Numbered from the stretch's first letter, positions 37,746 through 49,525 are shown. The stretch: DNA of 64,000 bases from Rostrohypoxylon terebratum (GCA_022497145.1 MU385936.1:62001-126000), one strand, 5' to 3'. Program-made: numbers and translations. Notes: generated from the sequence alone by a model not told the origin.

Positions 37746-39380
37746 TTTGAAGGATGTTTTGGTGCTTGGGTTAAGAGTTAACTAGGCTGGCTGATAGTAG
37801 CTTGATTGCTGTGGTTGTTGTGATGATGTTGAGGTGTGCTGCTTCAGATTGAGGTTGAATTTCACCGGACGGGTTGACTCTTTTATACCGAATGAATGAA
37901 TCTTGTTTGGCGCTGAATATATTTTGACATTAAAGATCTTTGACAGCTAAAGAATGGATTATTACTGATTCTGGAAGCATAGCACGATCAAGCAGGACAC
38001 GTTTTCACAGTGATGCTATTTTGAAGTAATTAGGCATGCATGAACGAATCCATGGTTTAATGAAAAAGAGACTATCTAGACCTGAAAATAAGCTGCGGTC
38101 AAATATATGGATGCGATCCGCTCTATTGGCAAATCCTTGAGGCAGACCATACAGAACCTATGTCTTTGACTATATTCTATTCATTCACTTACCTAATCTA
38201 GGTATATGCTGCGGCAACACCATGGAGATCTCTCAGCTGATATAAGATCGCATCGCCCTGAGAAAGATCTTCAGCTCATAGCCTCGATTAGTTAATAAAC
38301 CTATATTGAAGGAAGACTATATCGCCAATTACATGATTTTAGACGTAATATGGAAACTCGCCAAGATTGTAACCATTACCAGCCACGAACACTCTGATAT
38401 AGCTAAGGTCCTTTGGATTCAGACCCTCTGAAGTTATCACTCCGAGGCTCGATGTTGCGATTGTACCATGCTTTCGACACTCAGTCCTAGAGATCTATCA
38501 GAAAGCCCCATCTCGCGCACTATTGAACTACGTGGACGCTCTCGACTTCTGCTGGCGGCTAGACGAAGCTCACAGGTCTCACTCACTTGACTACCCACTG
38601 TTCAAAACCGTAACAACGCCAACCCCGGGAGCTCTCCTTCAAACCACTTTATCCTCCCACACGACGCGTCTCTCGGAGCAACTCCACCCTCACACCTGTC
38701 CGATACGATAATCGGCAAATCTCTGGCAGTCACGTGGGCAACCAGGTGCGTTTGGAAAGCCTTATAAGGGTTGACAACTATAGTGCTTTTGCCTTCGGGC
38801 AATCGAAGAAATGTTGAAGTGGTGTTAGCATGGTGTTGAAATGAGGTGATGAAATATCATTATTGAACAATATTTTTTTTCGCTCCACATGCAAAAGTCG
38901 CGCATTCGAGTCCGGTTCAAACCGAAGTTTTTTTCCTTCAACCTTTTTTTTTTCAAGAAATCTAGACACGAGTCTTCAGCGGTGGATGAGGCAATACTTT
39001 ATGACTTGGATTATGTATTATTATGTGGTAGTCGGCGTATATACCTAGACTCAACATCACTGGTACCTATTGTACATGATAGGGACCGTGGTGAGCAAAA
39101 AGGACCCACGTGACCAGGAGTTGCCACCGCTCTCAAAGATCGATAATGTCCGAATAATGACCTGTCTAACCAGAATAGCGTCAGATTAATTCCCCCATGT
39201 GTCGATTAGCACTGTCACATACTGTACGTACCTTCCGTACAGTGTTTCACGGTGCGAGTTGGCACGTGGGGGAGTTAACTTGACGCCATTCTGTCTAACC
39301 CATCCTTGGTGTTGAAACGCCGCGTGTTGGCCAATATGTAGATTTCAAGTGAATTACCTCCTATCGTCCATTCCGCCCTC
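37746..39380. other. Promoter of the crystallin-like gene and spacer
   Basis: The segment just upstream of 37745 carries repeated TTGATGTTG/GGTTGTTG-like tracts of a leader. No gene is visible from 37900 to 39380. A short hairpin (ACTGTACG...CGTACAGT) lies at 39221-39243, and poly-T runs occur at 38870-38955. Confidence 0.5.
39221..39243. repeat. Short perfect inverted repeat
   Basis: Eight-base arms ACTGTACG (39221-39228) and CGTACAGT (39236-39243) flank a 7-nt loop in intergenic DNA, about 140 bp beyond the 3' end of the membrane-protein gene. It could be a palindromic protein site or an RNA hairpin. Confidence 0.6.
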
Positions 39381-40445
39381 TCATTCCCGCCCCGACCCCA
39401 ACTCCGCCGGTAATGACCGACCCGGCAACTCAACTCGTTCGTGGCTCCCATCAAGCTCCCATGGTGATTTCCCAGGGTGGTGTTGCTCGATGGGCTGCTG
39501 GTTGCGTATAACAGTCGATGCTTCCCCCCGATGTCTCCGCCGGCGCCTCCACAGAAGAAACGCCCCAACGAGCACCAAGATCCCAGCTATGGCAACGCCG
39601 ACCCCAAGGCCCGCCTTCGCACCTGATGAAAGGCCCCCAGAGCCCTGAGATACGGATATTATTGTAGGACCTGCTAACCTCGATACGCTCGTAGTCTCGG
39701 TCGCGAGGTCGGATGCATGCCATCGGATCGCCACACCAAATGCGTTCAGCGTCCCCCCTCCAGTCGTCGTCGACGTCTCTGGGTCTTCGCCCGGCGTGCG
39801 CGTGGTATACAGGTACGTGATCGACTCCGCCATCCTCTGGATACACAAGTCCGTCGTGTACCACGGGAAGCCCTCCGATTGCGTCTGACAGCTATAGCCG
39901 CTAAACTCGCAGAATCGCGTCGCAATCCGTTAGCTTAACTTATATTTCACAGGCGATATTGGTTGTTCCATGTGTGATTGAGGTTGAGGTGGAGGTGGAG
40001 GTGGATAAACGTACCTGGGACAACACGTCGCCGTCCTTTCGGGCGAGTTCGTGGATGCGCATGCGACTGTGTACCCCACCGGACACCCGCCGGGCGAGAT
40101 ATACGCGCCCGAGCTTGGGCTCCAAGACGTAGGAAAGCAAGCAGACGTGCTCGTCGTGGGACCGAGGTGAAATTGTCGACAAGCGACCGTGGATCCGTTG
40201 CTGTCGACACACCCTATGTCCTGGTTGACAACGTAGTAGATGTCTTGGGTACATGATGGTGAGGGATTGAATGGGGGCGATAAGACTGGAACCTGGACGG
40301 CGGAGGTTATAGACGTCGATGGTGAACTTGAGCTGGTCGGCGTGACTGTCGTACTCCTTTTGAACATTGCAATTGTGGACTCTGGCACATCACTGCTCGT
40401 AGAATCATCTACGGAAGATCCGCCCTGTTCACTGCCTGTCGACAT
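39381..40445 (-). CDS. Ser/Thr-rich single-pass membrane protein, cell-surface type
   Basis: Two exons, 40445-40015 and 39900-39381, joined by a 114-nt intron (GTACGT...TTTAG) in phase 2; 316 residues. The first 70 residues are almost entirely Ser/Thr/Pro. A Cys-rich ectodomain follows (SCTQDIYYVV, GCVDSNG, GGCPVGYTVAC, ATCCPSGYSCQ). A transmembrane helix at about 241-261 (AGLGVGVAIAGILVLVGAFLLW) and a stop-transfer RRRRRHR precede a short cytosolic tail. This layout is common for fungal cell-wall stress sensors or adhesin-like proteins, but no named domain is recognised. No N-terminal signal peptide is visible. A 56-nt intron-like segment (40454-40509, GTAAGT...GTTAG) ends 8 nt before the ATG, but the exon upstream of it has a stop in frame, so it is placed in the 5' leader. 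Confidence 0.75.
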
Positions 40446-41234
40446 GACGAAGACTAACCGAATTACGGAAGAATGTATGTATCTACATGATAGGTAGGTA
40501 GGTACTTACGGAGAGAGAAGGGGATTTACTTTGTATTCGTCGACCTTCCTCGACCTCAGGGGGTAGATAGGGAGTTAGGATAATAACTGAAACTGGGTGA
40601 CTTGGTGGCTGCGCAAAGCGGTCCTATCTCCCGAAGTGGCAGTTGACTACAGGTACAAAAAGTCCATAAAATTACCAAAGAATGCATCCAATCAAATTCT
40701 AGAAAAGCCCCGGCAAGGCTTTTTTTAACCAATTAAAATGTGGTTTAAATGGGCCCTTTTTGTACCTGTAGTCAACTACCACTTCGGGAGATAGAACCTG
40801 GTCGTAGGAATAGCGGCTCATTTAATGTTCAAGTTAAACGAAATAAATCACGTCCACCATAAAATAATCACTTATGCTACGTTTTAAAAACATTCCGAGA
40901 TGAGTTTCAGAGCAGTCTATTTTGTTGCTTGCAAGGCTTGAGACTAGAGACCATAACCGTGTGAAGCAACCAAATGAAATGGATTCAGCAAACGTCCCGA
41001 TGAGCTTAAACGTCCGAGCCAGCTGGCCTTTGGGTCTCTCTGTCAGTATACCACATCGCCTGTTCCAAGCCAAACATAATGTACAGAGCCGTGATGCCTA
41101 GCGATCCCCTCACTTTTCGGAAAGAAACCCGTAGTGACTACGGGGCTTAGCGCATTTTATGAATCCTCCGACTCGTTTCCCAGAATAATCCCCGTGCAAT
41201 GATCAAAGAAATCAGCCGAAACAGGTAGTGTAAC
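40446..41234. other. Spacer containing a MITE-like element
   Basis: Leader of the membrane-protein gene (intron-like 40454-40509), then the inverted-repeat element at 40620-40798, then the 3' flank of SUB2. No other gene. Confidence 0.6.
40620..40798. mobile_element. MITE-like element with about 43-bp terminal inverted repeats
   Basis: The left arm (from 40620, GGTCCTATCTCCCGAAGTGG onward, through ACAGGTACAAAAAG) is repeated in reverse complement at the right end (40756-40798). Only two mismatches occur over about 43 bp (C/T at the fifth base and C/T after GAAGTGG). The AT-rich interior of about 93 bp has no ORF. This is the structure of a non-autonomous DNA transposon. No clear target-site duplication is visible, so the insertion may be old or of an unusual class. 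It lies between two genes transcribed in the same direction. Confidence 0.72.
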
Positions 41235-43281
41235 TTACGACGCCATGTAGGTGCTGGCATCGATACCGTCCTTGGGAAACTCGCTAGAGAACATGTTAGT
41301 AGGAACCACTAGTAAATGAAGACTCAATTCAAACTTACGGGACGGGAACCTCGAATCGCTTCTCAACAGCCTTCAAGACTTCCTGGTCTGCGTCGGTGCT
41401 CATGAAAGATATCGCAAGACCCTTGGTACCGAATCGACCAGCACGGCCAACGCGGTGGAGGTAAGAATCGGCATCCGCTGGCAGATCGTAGTTGATGGCC
41501 AAGTTGATACGTTCGATATCAATACCACGACCGAACACGTCAGTGGCGACACAGATACGCTTATTGAACTCCTTGAACTCTTTGTAGCGTTTGATACTGT
41601 AGTATGATTAGCAACGAAAACATACCCAGCACGTATAGAGACATACCGCTCCTCTTGGCTTACACCAGAGTGCACTGAGATGGATGGGAAGTTGCATTCA
41701 CGGAGCAACTTATCGAGCTCTGTAGCACGAATGGTGCTCTTGACGAAGATGATGACTTGGTTGAATTGCAAGTCGTCGAGAAGCTCATTGAGCTTACGAT
41801 TCTTCTCTCGTTCGTCGAGTTTGATGTAGTACTGCTGAAGACCATGGAGGGTCAACTTGGTGTCTTCGTCGACGTAGTGTTCGGTGGGATTCTGCATGAA
41901 CTTCTTGCATATGGGTTTGACCTCGTCGGAGAGCGTGGCAGAGAACATCATGACCTGCTTCTGCTGGGGAGTGGCTCGGAAAATATCCTGAACATCTCGT
42001 CGCATGTCTTTTCAAGTTAGCTGGAATGCTAGCTGTACTAAGCGGTTGGAGGACCTTACCGATAGCGTCAAGCATCTTGTCACACTCGTCGAGAACGAAG
42101 ATTCGAACGCTCGTGAGTCGGAGATACTTATCCCGAACAAGGGCGTTGAGACGACCAGGAGTGCCGACAATGATGTGCGGGTGCGTCTCCTTGTTCTTTA
42201 GGACCTCCGCATCCTTCTGGATGGGAGTACCACCGTAGAACACGCCGGTCTTGATGTCGGGCATGTATTTGCTGAAGCGGTTGTACTCATTGCGAATCTG
42301 GAAAGCCAACTCGCGAGTGTGGCACATGACCAAGACGGAGCATTCGCCAGCGACGGGCTCGACTTGTTGAAGGGTGGTAAGAACGAAGACGGCAGTTTTG
42401 CCGAGACCGGACTTTGCTTGACAGATGATGTCACCTCCGAGGAGTGCCTGAGGAATACAGGTTTGTTGGACTAGGAATCGATCGAATGTTAGATAGGTTT
42501 TCCAAGAGTGATGAGGGACGCGAAGGTAGGAATTCGACAAGGTCCGTCCATCATCATCGCAGCAGTATTGTTATTATTCTCGGCTCCCAATTCATCTTAA
42601 CGGTCTCTTCGACTGTTCCATCGATCGACGGATAGAAATGGTGTGTTCGTTGCAGCACCAGCTATCCGGGACGTACGCGTTGGCTCGAAGCCAAATCTAC
42701 TCGTGCGTGGTCGAGAATTGGCTGCTCGGGTTTACCATCCCAATAATTATCCAAAAGCCTCTAGCATCGCTTAGGGCCGTGCTAGGCCGCTGAGACCGAC
42801 GTAGAAAAGTGCCAGTCTCATAAGCTTATAGGGCATTCTGATATGTCTTATCCAAAACAACACCCTCCGTACACCGGCAGCGATATGTATATTGTATGCC
42901 TCAGGCGAATAGCTTCACATGCGCCGATATTTTGCCTTGCTTCTCCGACATTTGCTTTGACTTATTTGCTTGCGATGAACTTGCGAGATGGACGAACGCT
43001 TGAAGAAGGAGGGATGGATAATTTTGGAAAAGCTGCAATGTGTAAGATGTAGACTAACCCTCCGAAGGATGTTCGAAACCGCAATCGGCAATGGCGCGTA
43101 GGAGCTCGGGCTTCAGTAAGAAATCACGGAAGCCAGTAGCGTGAATGCCGACGTAGGAACCCTTCTTGTCAACGTTATTGCCAGCAGCGGCTGCGTCGGT
43201 CTTCTTGCCGTTGGTGGTAGAGGCCTCGTTGGTGCCTAACTCCTCGTCGGAGTAGTCGATCAGATCCTCTTCAGTAGACAT
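41235..43281 (-). CDS. SUB2: Spliceosomal/mRNA-export DECD-box helicase Sub2 (UAP56)
   Basis: Five exons: 43281-43059, 42470-42060, 42007-41647, 41596-41339 and 41283-41235; 433 residues, all junctions in phase. The start reads [17 protein letters not shown]-motif region follows ([15 protein letters not shown] and [12 protein letters not shown]), then Walker A SGLGKT, the family-defining DECD box at 202-205 (VLDECDKML), SATLS, VFGRGID and HRVGRAGR. The C-terminus is [14 protein letters not shown]. Sub2 acts in prespliceosome assembly and in coupling splicing to nuclear export through the TREX complex. The first intron is unusually long for this genome (588 nt, donor GTTAGT), while the other three are 50-55 nt. 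The gene is divergent from RPR2. Confidence 0.95.
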
Positions 43282-43973
43282 GGTGATGGATTGAAGAAGA
43301 TTGCCGCGAAAATTAAGATGACAGGTTTCCGTGACCGCGACAAACGCGAATCAATTAGAAGTGAGATTAAAAAAAAGAAATGCCGCTAGGCAAGAAGGAG
43401 AAGAATAGAAGCGGAAACGCGGTGAAGATGGTTGATAAAAGTTTGAGAGAGTGGTTGTTGGTGACGAGGCTCCCGAGTTTGAATGTGGTTGAGAGGGAGA
43501 AGAAAGATGGATGTTGTTAGGAAAGATTGGAAGAGGATGGTCAGAAAAATAGAATTGACCGTGCATTGAGCTGATGGAATGCGCGACCGAATTTTGGAGC
43601 TAGTCCTAAATTGGGCTAATACAGGACAACTAGGCAGTGCACTGTGTCATTGGTTGGCTGGCGTTGAGTAATACTACGTACTAGTAGTAGGCGCACTTGG
43701 TTAAGTGGGACTTTTACTGTACGTATCCGAAGATTTCCCCAGATTTTTTTTAAACTTTAATACTGTGCTCCTTCCCTTCTGCAATCTTCTCAAACACGTG
43801 ATGACTCATCGTCAGGTACTTAGGACTAGGTACTAGTCTTGAGTCTTGAGTACGGTACCTGGCACCTAGCACCTGCACCTACCAGCATCTAGATTCTAGC
43901 ACAATTCTCTTGTATGTACTTAAAAGTTGAATTCTCCCTGAGACAATAAAGTCAGGCCAAATAGATCCGAGAC
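43282..43973. promoter_or_regulatory. Divergent promoter region (SUB2 / RPR2)
   Basis: 692 bp between the two start codons. The SUB2 side has AG/CT-rich leader sequence, the middle has TACTAG/AGGTACTTAGG microrepeats, and a CACGTG core lies at about 43795. No gene. Confidence 0.5.
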
Positions 43974-44501
43974 ATGGGGAAACCCAAGGGACCTGGAAAT
44001 GTGCCGAACCGGCCAATATATTCCCGAATATCATATTTATACCAAGCAGCAACATATCTATCAAACTGTTCTCAATCGGAGAATGCCAGCAACGCGCCTC
44101 AGAGCTTCGAAACAGAGAACACAGAAGCACCAGACAAGCAAATGTGTCATGCAGATCGCATCAAACATGTCCTCTCACGACGCCTCATCACTGATCTCCG
44201 ATCTACATCATTAAAAAGTCAAATACGCATATCTCCCGCTATGAAACATGCTATTTGTAAATTTTGCGATAGTTTTCTAGTCGAAGGGGATACAAGCACC
44301 TCTGCGGTTGAGAATAAGAGCAAGGGCGGCAAGAAACCATGGGCCGATGTACTTGTTGTCAAATGCCGCACTTGTGGTGGCGTAAAGCGCTTTCCACTTC
44401 AAGCTCCCCGTCAGAAGCGGCGGCCGATACGCGAGAAACAATCGGAAGAGAAGCATGAAAAGCAAAAGCAACAGCCCGACGCTACAATGGAAGCAGCCTA
44501 A
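43974..44501 (+). CDS. RPR2: RNase P subunit Rpr2/Rpp21-family protein
   Basis: Single exon, 175 residues. It begins MGKPKGPGNVPNRPIYSRIS followed by YLYQAATYL, the family's N-terminal helices. The zinc ribbon is visible as two CXXC pairs, C95/C98 (CKFC) and C131/C134 (CRTC), and the tail is Lys/Arg/Glu-rich. Rpr2/Rpp21 is a protein subunit of nuclear RNase P, which removes 5' leaders from pre-tRNA; the related Snm1 belongs to RNase MRP. A CLPV-type loop precedes the second pair (VLVVKCRTCG), as expected. The symbol is by family, and an Snm1-like identity is less likely given the length. Confidence 0.88.
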   Translation: MGKPKGPGNVPNRPIYSRISYLYQAATYLSNCSQSENASNAPQSFETENTEAPDKQMCHADRIKHVLSRRLITDLRSTSLKSQIRISPAMKHAICKFCDSFLVEGDTSTSAVENKSKGGKKPWADVLVVKCRTCGGVKRFPLQAPRQKRRPIREKQSEEKHEKQKQQPDATMEAA

Positions 44502-44984
44502 TTTTTATTCCCTTAACGTAGGCCTTCCATAGCCACCCGAAGATTCATCACGACAGGGCAATTACTCTGAGTAGTTGAGTGTAGGTAGGTTACACAGCTA
44601 TTCAGAGCCCTCGCGCAGGTGGCGGCGTTGCTCCAAATGCACTTTTTTTTTAATTAAAAATTTAGTCCAATGCATAAACACAAGGCCAATCAGGACTTGG
44701 ATTTTCCTATCTCGATTCGTATCTCGATTCGGTGCATACTGCTACAATGGACGATGGGCGGTGGGCGGTGTGCGGTGTGCGGTATAACGTGGCTCATCGG
44801 CTTGAGTGATGAGGGATTGATCGAAAGCACCGAGATCAAGCAGGCTGTGACTGCCTACCTACTAGGTGAGCAATGACGAGAGCATTTTACCATGGGGGCC
44901 AGAAAAAAAAACTACATTTACAATACCACCCCACGCATTGCCCGTCTATTCCATTCATTCGCAAAGTCTTGTTTGCAGAGAAAA
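44502..44984. other. Spacer between RPR2 and the large unknown gene
   Basis: No gene. Contains a poly-T run (44645) and GGTGTGCGGTGTGCGG simple sequence near 44760. Confidence 0.5.
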
Positions 44985-47900
44985 ATGGCTTCTATCGGGC
45001 AGGTGACCGCCGCCGCCACTAATTTCCGAGCTGAGAATACTAACGCCCTAGTTAATGTCAACCTTGAGCTCAATCTGTTTACTAGACGATTTATCAAGCC
45101 GCCGCGTGAATATGCAGAAGTGGGCCAACATCTCGCCCCCAGTCGTCTGAGAGAAGCTGAAGGAGGTACTCGTCACACAATAGCGCGTAAGCTGGGGATA
45201 TTATTCAAAGACAGCAAATCACTTCCATCGACGCTCGAACTCATTAAAGCTTATGGTCTGCGGGCATCAGAGATCTCTCGTGACTCTGTCGCTAATCCAC
45301 GCGGAAACGTTTCTCATGGACCTTTTGCTGGAATGATAGGGGCTGATGCTACAACGCTTTGGGCAGCGGCCACGTCTGGTCGTTTTTCTATACAATGCCA
45401 TCTCTTAGCTTGCCTCCTTGCGCGGATCTGGGAGCCCGCCGAAGCCACATCAATTTGGGTCGAGATCGTCTCCCGGCGTAAGGAAGAATTGAAACTGAAG
45501 CTAGATGAGGAAGAAGAGCTTAGTGTTGATGTGGCTTGCATCCTTACCGAGGAGCTACCAAGATCCGACTTGAGAGACTGGGATGCTAGTGTAAGAGCGT
45601 GGATGCGCGTGGCGGACTCGGTCATGATTAAACAGCAGACGCAAGCGAGATTAATTGTTGACAATGTGAGCCTATCTGTGAACGAAAAGCCCGATACCTA
45701 CGAGAGTGTCATGAACGCCTGGTGTTCGTCTATGGCGCAAATGGAAAAGCTGTTGGACGGTGTCCCCCTTCAAGTTGACAGCGGAGATGTGCTTCTTGCT
45801 TTATTAGCATGGCATCTATATCCTGATATGATATATCTTTCAAAGGAGAATCAGCATATCGAACAAAACGACCCTCTCCTTAAGGGACGGGGGGTCTTGA
45901 CTTTAGGCTTAGAACCTTCCCCTCGCACCACCCGAGAGTGCAAATCTGTCTATTGGACGCTCCCATTATCTCACCTAAGATACTATGGGCGCTTACCAGT
46001 CACGAGGACTCAGTCTATAAGAACCAGCGACCAAGACAGAATCACAATCGATGAATTCCTCTGGGCGAAGATTTCGGCCTATATAATAGATTGGGACAAT
46101 GGATCAGTTGCGACCGAAGACATTCTCGAGCTTGTTAGCGATGTAATGATGAGGTTGCATAAAGGCTATTTGGCCAGGCGCCCTGTTCTTCCAATATCTA
46201 TGGCATATACTGATACGTGGATGATGATGGTACATAGGATCTGTTTACAGTATAAGAATCGTTTGGGCGAGGCGAGGGTGCGCAAGCTCAAAGCGATGGG
46301 ACAGAGGTTTGCTGTAATTACCCTCTGAAAACCCATTACAGGAAATCTTCAGCCTGTCAACATATCTCCAAGTTGGACGAAACTTGGAAGACAAGATTTG
46401 GTTTATTAGAGAGGCCGCGTCTTCTCTGCCGACCGTAGTTGGGAACAACCTGAAATACGAATACCTCATCGTTTGCAAGCACTCATTCGCCCATAGATCA
46501 AACGGGATAGATTTTAAGGTTGAAGGATTTGAGTACGCAACTGCGCATCCTGTTGTGTTCGACCTTCTTCGCGGGACCTGGAAACACCAAAGATGGCTTT
46601 TTTTTATGGATAGTGCGCCAGCTGAGAGTGGACATTCCCAAATGGTAGCGGCTCGTGTTGAAGAAATCAAGAACATGGGTGAAGAGGTCACGGTTCTTGA
46701 CAGTTCCTCCCTTGGCCGCTGCTCGAGGATGAGTATCGACTACATCAACGGGGGAACACCAGCCGACACTAACATGGAAATATCAGCCGACATGCACAGT
46801 CAAATCCATCGCTATATTGCATCCTACTCCATAGAAAAGGCAAGTGTGCGATATTCTATTGTAGAGGGTAACATAGGAACAACCGCACTGCTCCGGTTTC
46901 TTCCTCATGAAACCATTCATCAGAGAGACAGGAGCCAATCCTTAGGATCCGAGCTCACAACATCCAATCGAGAATTGACGTGGAAAACCATGCAGCTCAT
47001 GCGTTCAGACGCAGTGGATTGGCCTAAATTGGCTGCGAGACTATTCAACATTGGCGTTACAAACGATCCATCTCTTTTGGGGATAAAGTTCATCGAATTG
47101 TTATTTAGGAGTATGCCTGACGCAACTGTTGACGTCCGAGCCGTTCAGCTTGACCTTTCGACGGCCCTGTGGTGTAAACCGAAAATACCCTCGTTTAATT
47201 TGGATCTCCCTAGGATGTTTGGAATTCAACCTTTCGGTGCAGATGCGGCATCTTCAAATTCCGGCATCGAAAATATAGACACAGCAACGTGTTTTGCGTG
47301 CATTGCCATGATGGAGACGGGTAGCTATAATCTTAGCCCTGACGAGCTGCAGGGCGTCTTCGCGATCGGCGTTGCCGACTCATTATACATCGCGTCAACC
47401 CTGGTCCAGGATCCTTCAAGTAAACCAATTTCCCCTATTAAGCGGTTTACTGGCAATATTGGAAAATCAGGCATGGCATTTATGGTTCCCCCGGAAGCCC
47501 CCGAAATCAAGTCCTACAATACCATAGACCAATGGTATCAATACGAACACAAGGAATTTGACGGTACAATGGAAGATTGCTTTGAAGGGACGAGTCTTCA
47601 CCTCTCCTTTTCGGAGGCATCTCAAGCTATCAATGTCGGGTTTTCAGGAGGGCAAGATGTCGAAGCATATTTCCTCGAGACGCTTGTTTCAGTTCACGAA
47701 CGAGGGACTTGGATTGCGGAGCTTGATATCCTGAAAGCATTCAAAAGCTGCCCGGATATCCTCAGGCGAAGGTTTCAAGCTAACGGTCCGGTCGCTTGTG
47801 TCACGGCTAGGATCAGAACCGACTCCAAGGTACCGGCAGAAATAGCTCTATAGACGAAGATTCTAAGCTGAGGAGGGAAAAGAGGCTATCTACGTCTACA

Positions 47901-48366
47901 GGAAGCGGGAGCATTTTATACATGATGGCTGGTGGTCTAGAAGCTTGTAGAGCTTCTAGAAAACTGTAGCCTAAGATCTGTAGCCTAGAAGCTACAAAGC
48001 AGTCTTAGGTTGAAGGGAGATGTACAAAGACTGCAGCATCTCTCTTAACAGCTGTAGATCGAACAAAGATTGCCACAGCTCGTCACAGCTTGCGCATGTG
48101 ACACTGCTTCTGCTCGAGGTCCCAGAATTATCTCCATCGATAATTTTGCAGAGATGCTTATGCCTCCGATGAAAGCTGGTATCGTTCGAGCTAGGGGAAA
48201 TTGGCAGGCTCGGCTTGCCGCCGTATCGATATGTCTAGCAAAGGGTTACATAGTTGTTTTGAAACCCGAAGAGATGTGCTGGTCTTGTTTCTCGAAGGCG
48301 AACTTTCGCGGTCATACAGTGGAATCTTCTATCCAGAGTTCCGAGGTGGTTATGATGATTATCTGA
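44985..48366 (+). CDS. Large fungal protein of unknown function; frame broken by a 28-nt GT...AG segment
   Basis: Proposed exons 44985-46313, 46342-47829 and 48079-48366, 1034 residues. The start MASIGQVTAAATNFRAENTN at 44985 has a good context (AAAAATGGC); an in-frame ATG at 44892 adds 31 residues. I know this as an uncharacterised family in filamentous fungi and can name no domain. Visible features are an acidic stretch (KLKLDEEEELSVD), a repeated-helix appearance, and a Cys-containing C-terminal block (MKAGIVRARGNWQARLA, MCWSC). The first two parts are in different frames. Removing 46314-46341 (GTAATT...TTACAG, 28 nt) restores the frame at the point where the family sequence should continue (GQRFA then EIFSLSTYL). 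The third part is joined by a phase-0 intron (47830-48078, 249 nt) and is less certain. Alternatives are a longer intron with donor GTGCGC at 46278, or a pseudogene frameshift. Confidence 0.6.
47937..47961. repeat. Perfect hairpin in the proposed last intron
   Basis: TCTAGAAGCT, a 5-nt spacer TGTAG, then AGCTTCTAGA form a perfect 10-bp stem. Related TGTAGCCTAGAAGCTACA sequence follows within 40 bp. The cluster looks like an inserted palindromic repeat inside the 249-nt intron. Confidence 0.65.
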
Positions 48367-48561
48367 ACCGCTGCTTGATACATCCATGTCAAATCAGCAT
48401 AGCAGTGAAGTGGTTCTAGCGCCACCCCTATTCAAAGACACCCTCTTTCGATACAATTTGGTTTCTTTCTTTTTTGCGACAATTTCAATCTATGAATCTG
48501 GTAATTTTCTATAATTAAGTACCAATTCAGCTGCATGCCAATTGCCCCTCCTTTTACCTAA

Positions 48562-49525
48562 CTAAGTGGTAGACGTAGACGGCGTCTCCTGAATGATTAC
48601 CCCCACGAAAACCATAAGCACAGCAGCATATGCTAGTGTCCCCGCAAAGACCTGGTCCCCCTTGTCGAGGACGAAAGCTAAGAGCAATCCGAAAATCGTT
48701 ACAGCTACAGTCGTAGTTCCGAGGTCGAATATCAAGTCTTTCTTCAGAGCTAGAAGCCACATTGGCCCAACCAAAAACGCGGACCCCAGTAATGCTAAGA
48801 AGATTCGCGTCACGAGAGCCCGTCGCACAAGACTCTGGACACTGGCGTTTCGGGTTCCTCCGATGGGGATAGGCATTTGACTGTCCTTAGCATCCTCCCA
48901 GGGACCGGTAGGTAATGGATCAACTCCTTCTATACGAAGATCATAGACACCTTTCCTAGCAAGCGAGAATGCCTTGTCTAGGTGCACCCCATCTTGCTTT
49001 CGCTCCGATGAGGCGATGAAAAGGTCGTACTGTTTCTGCGTGGCATCGGTCATATAATCATAGTCTCTAACAGCTTGTACTGGAACCTTCTTGTTAGAAA
49101 TATACTCAGAATTCTGGGGTTCCTCGTTACATACTGTATGTCTTTAACATTGTTTCCATTTTCTTTATCGTATCTGGTGTGCTGTCCCAATCCTCATTCT
49201 TCTGCGACGTTTCATCAAACTTCAGCTCGACTCCAAGGTTAATCAGATCTATCTGTAGCGCTCTCATGTACATCCTCTGCATCTCGGCGAAATTAATGCG
49301 GTACCCCAGCTCGTGGAGTGGTACTGGCGTTGCTTTCACACAGAACCAAGTCCCTAGCGAAATGAAGAAGTTCTGTATAGCCCATCTCGGCGAAACAAGA
49401 ACGGCGAGATTCCTGTAATGCTGTTTATATGCCTTTTCCCAAGATCCAGGACTAGCTGTTTCAAACGTCGATGTGGCAGTATTCTTCATAGAAGCATCAT
49501 AACCAATATGCTCTGAACTAGCCAT
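48562..49525 (-). CDS. DUF6594-like fungal membrane protein
   Basis: Two exons, 49525-49135 and 49079-48562, with a 55-nt intron (GTATGT, CTAAC branch, CCAG) in phase 1; 302 residues. The ATG MASSEHIGYDASMKN at 49525 is used; the frame upstream begins only with TTG. The cytosolic part has helical sequence (NFAEMQRMYMRALQIDLINL). Three hydrophobic helices lie at the C-terminus, about 223-241 (IFLALLGSAFLVGPMWLLA), 248-266 and 273-292 (FAGTLAYAAVLMVFVGVII). This is the layout of the fungal DUF6594 family: long soluble part, then three closely spaced C-terminal membrane helices. Function is unknown. Genes of this family are usually accessory and variable between strains, which fits the surrounding region. 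Confidence 0.72.
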
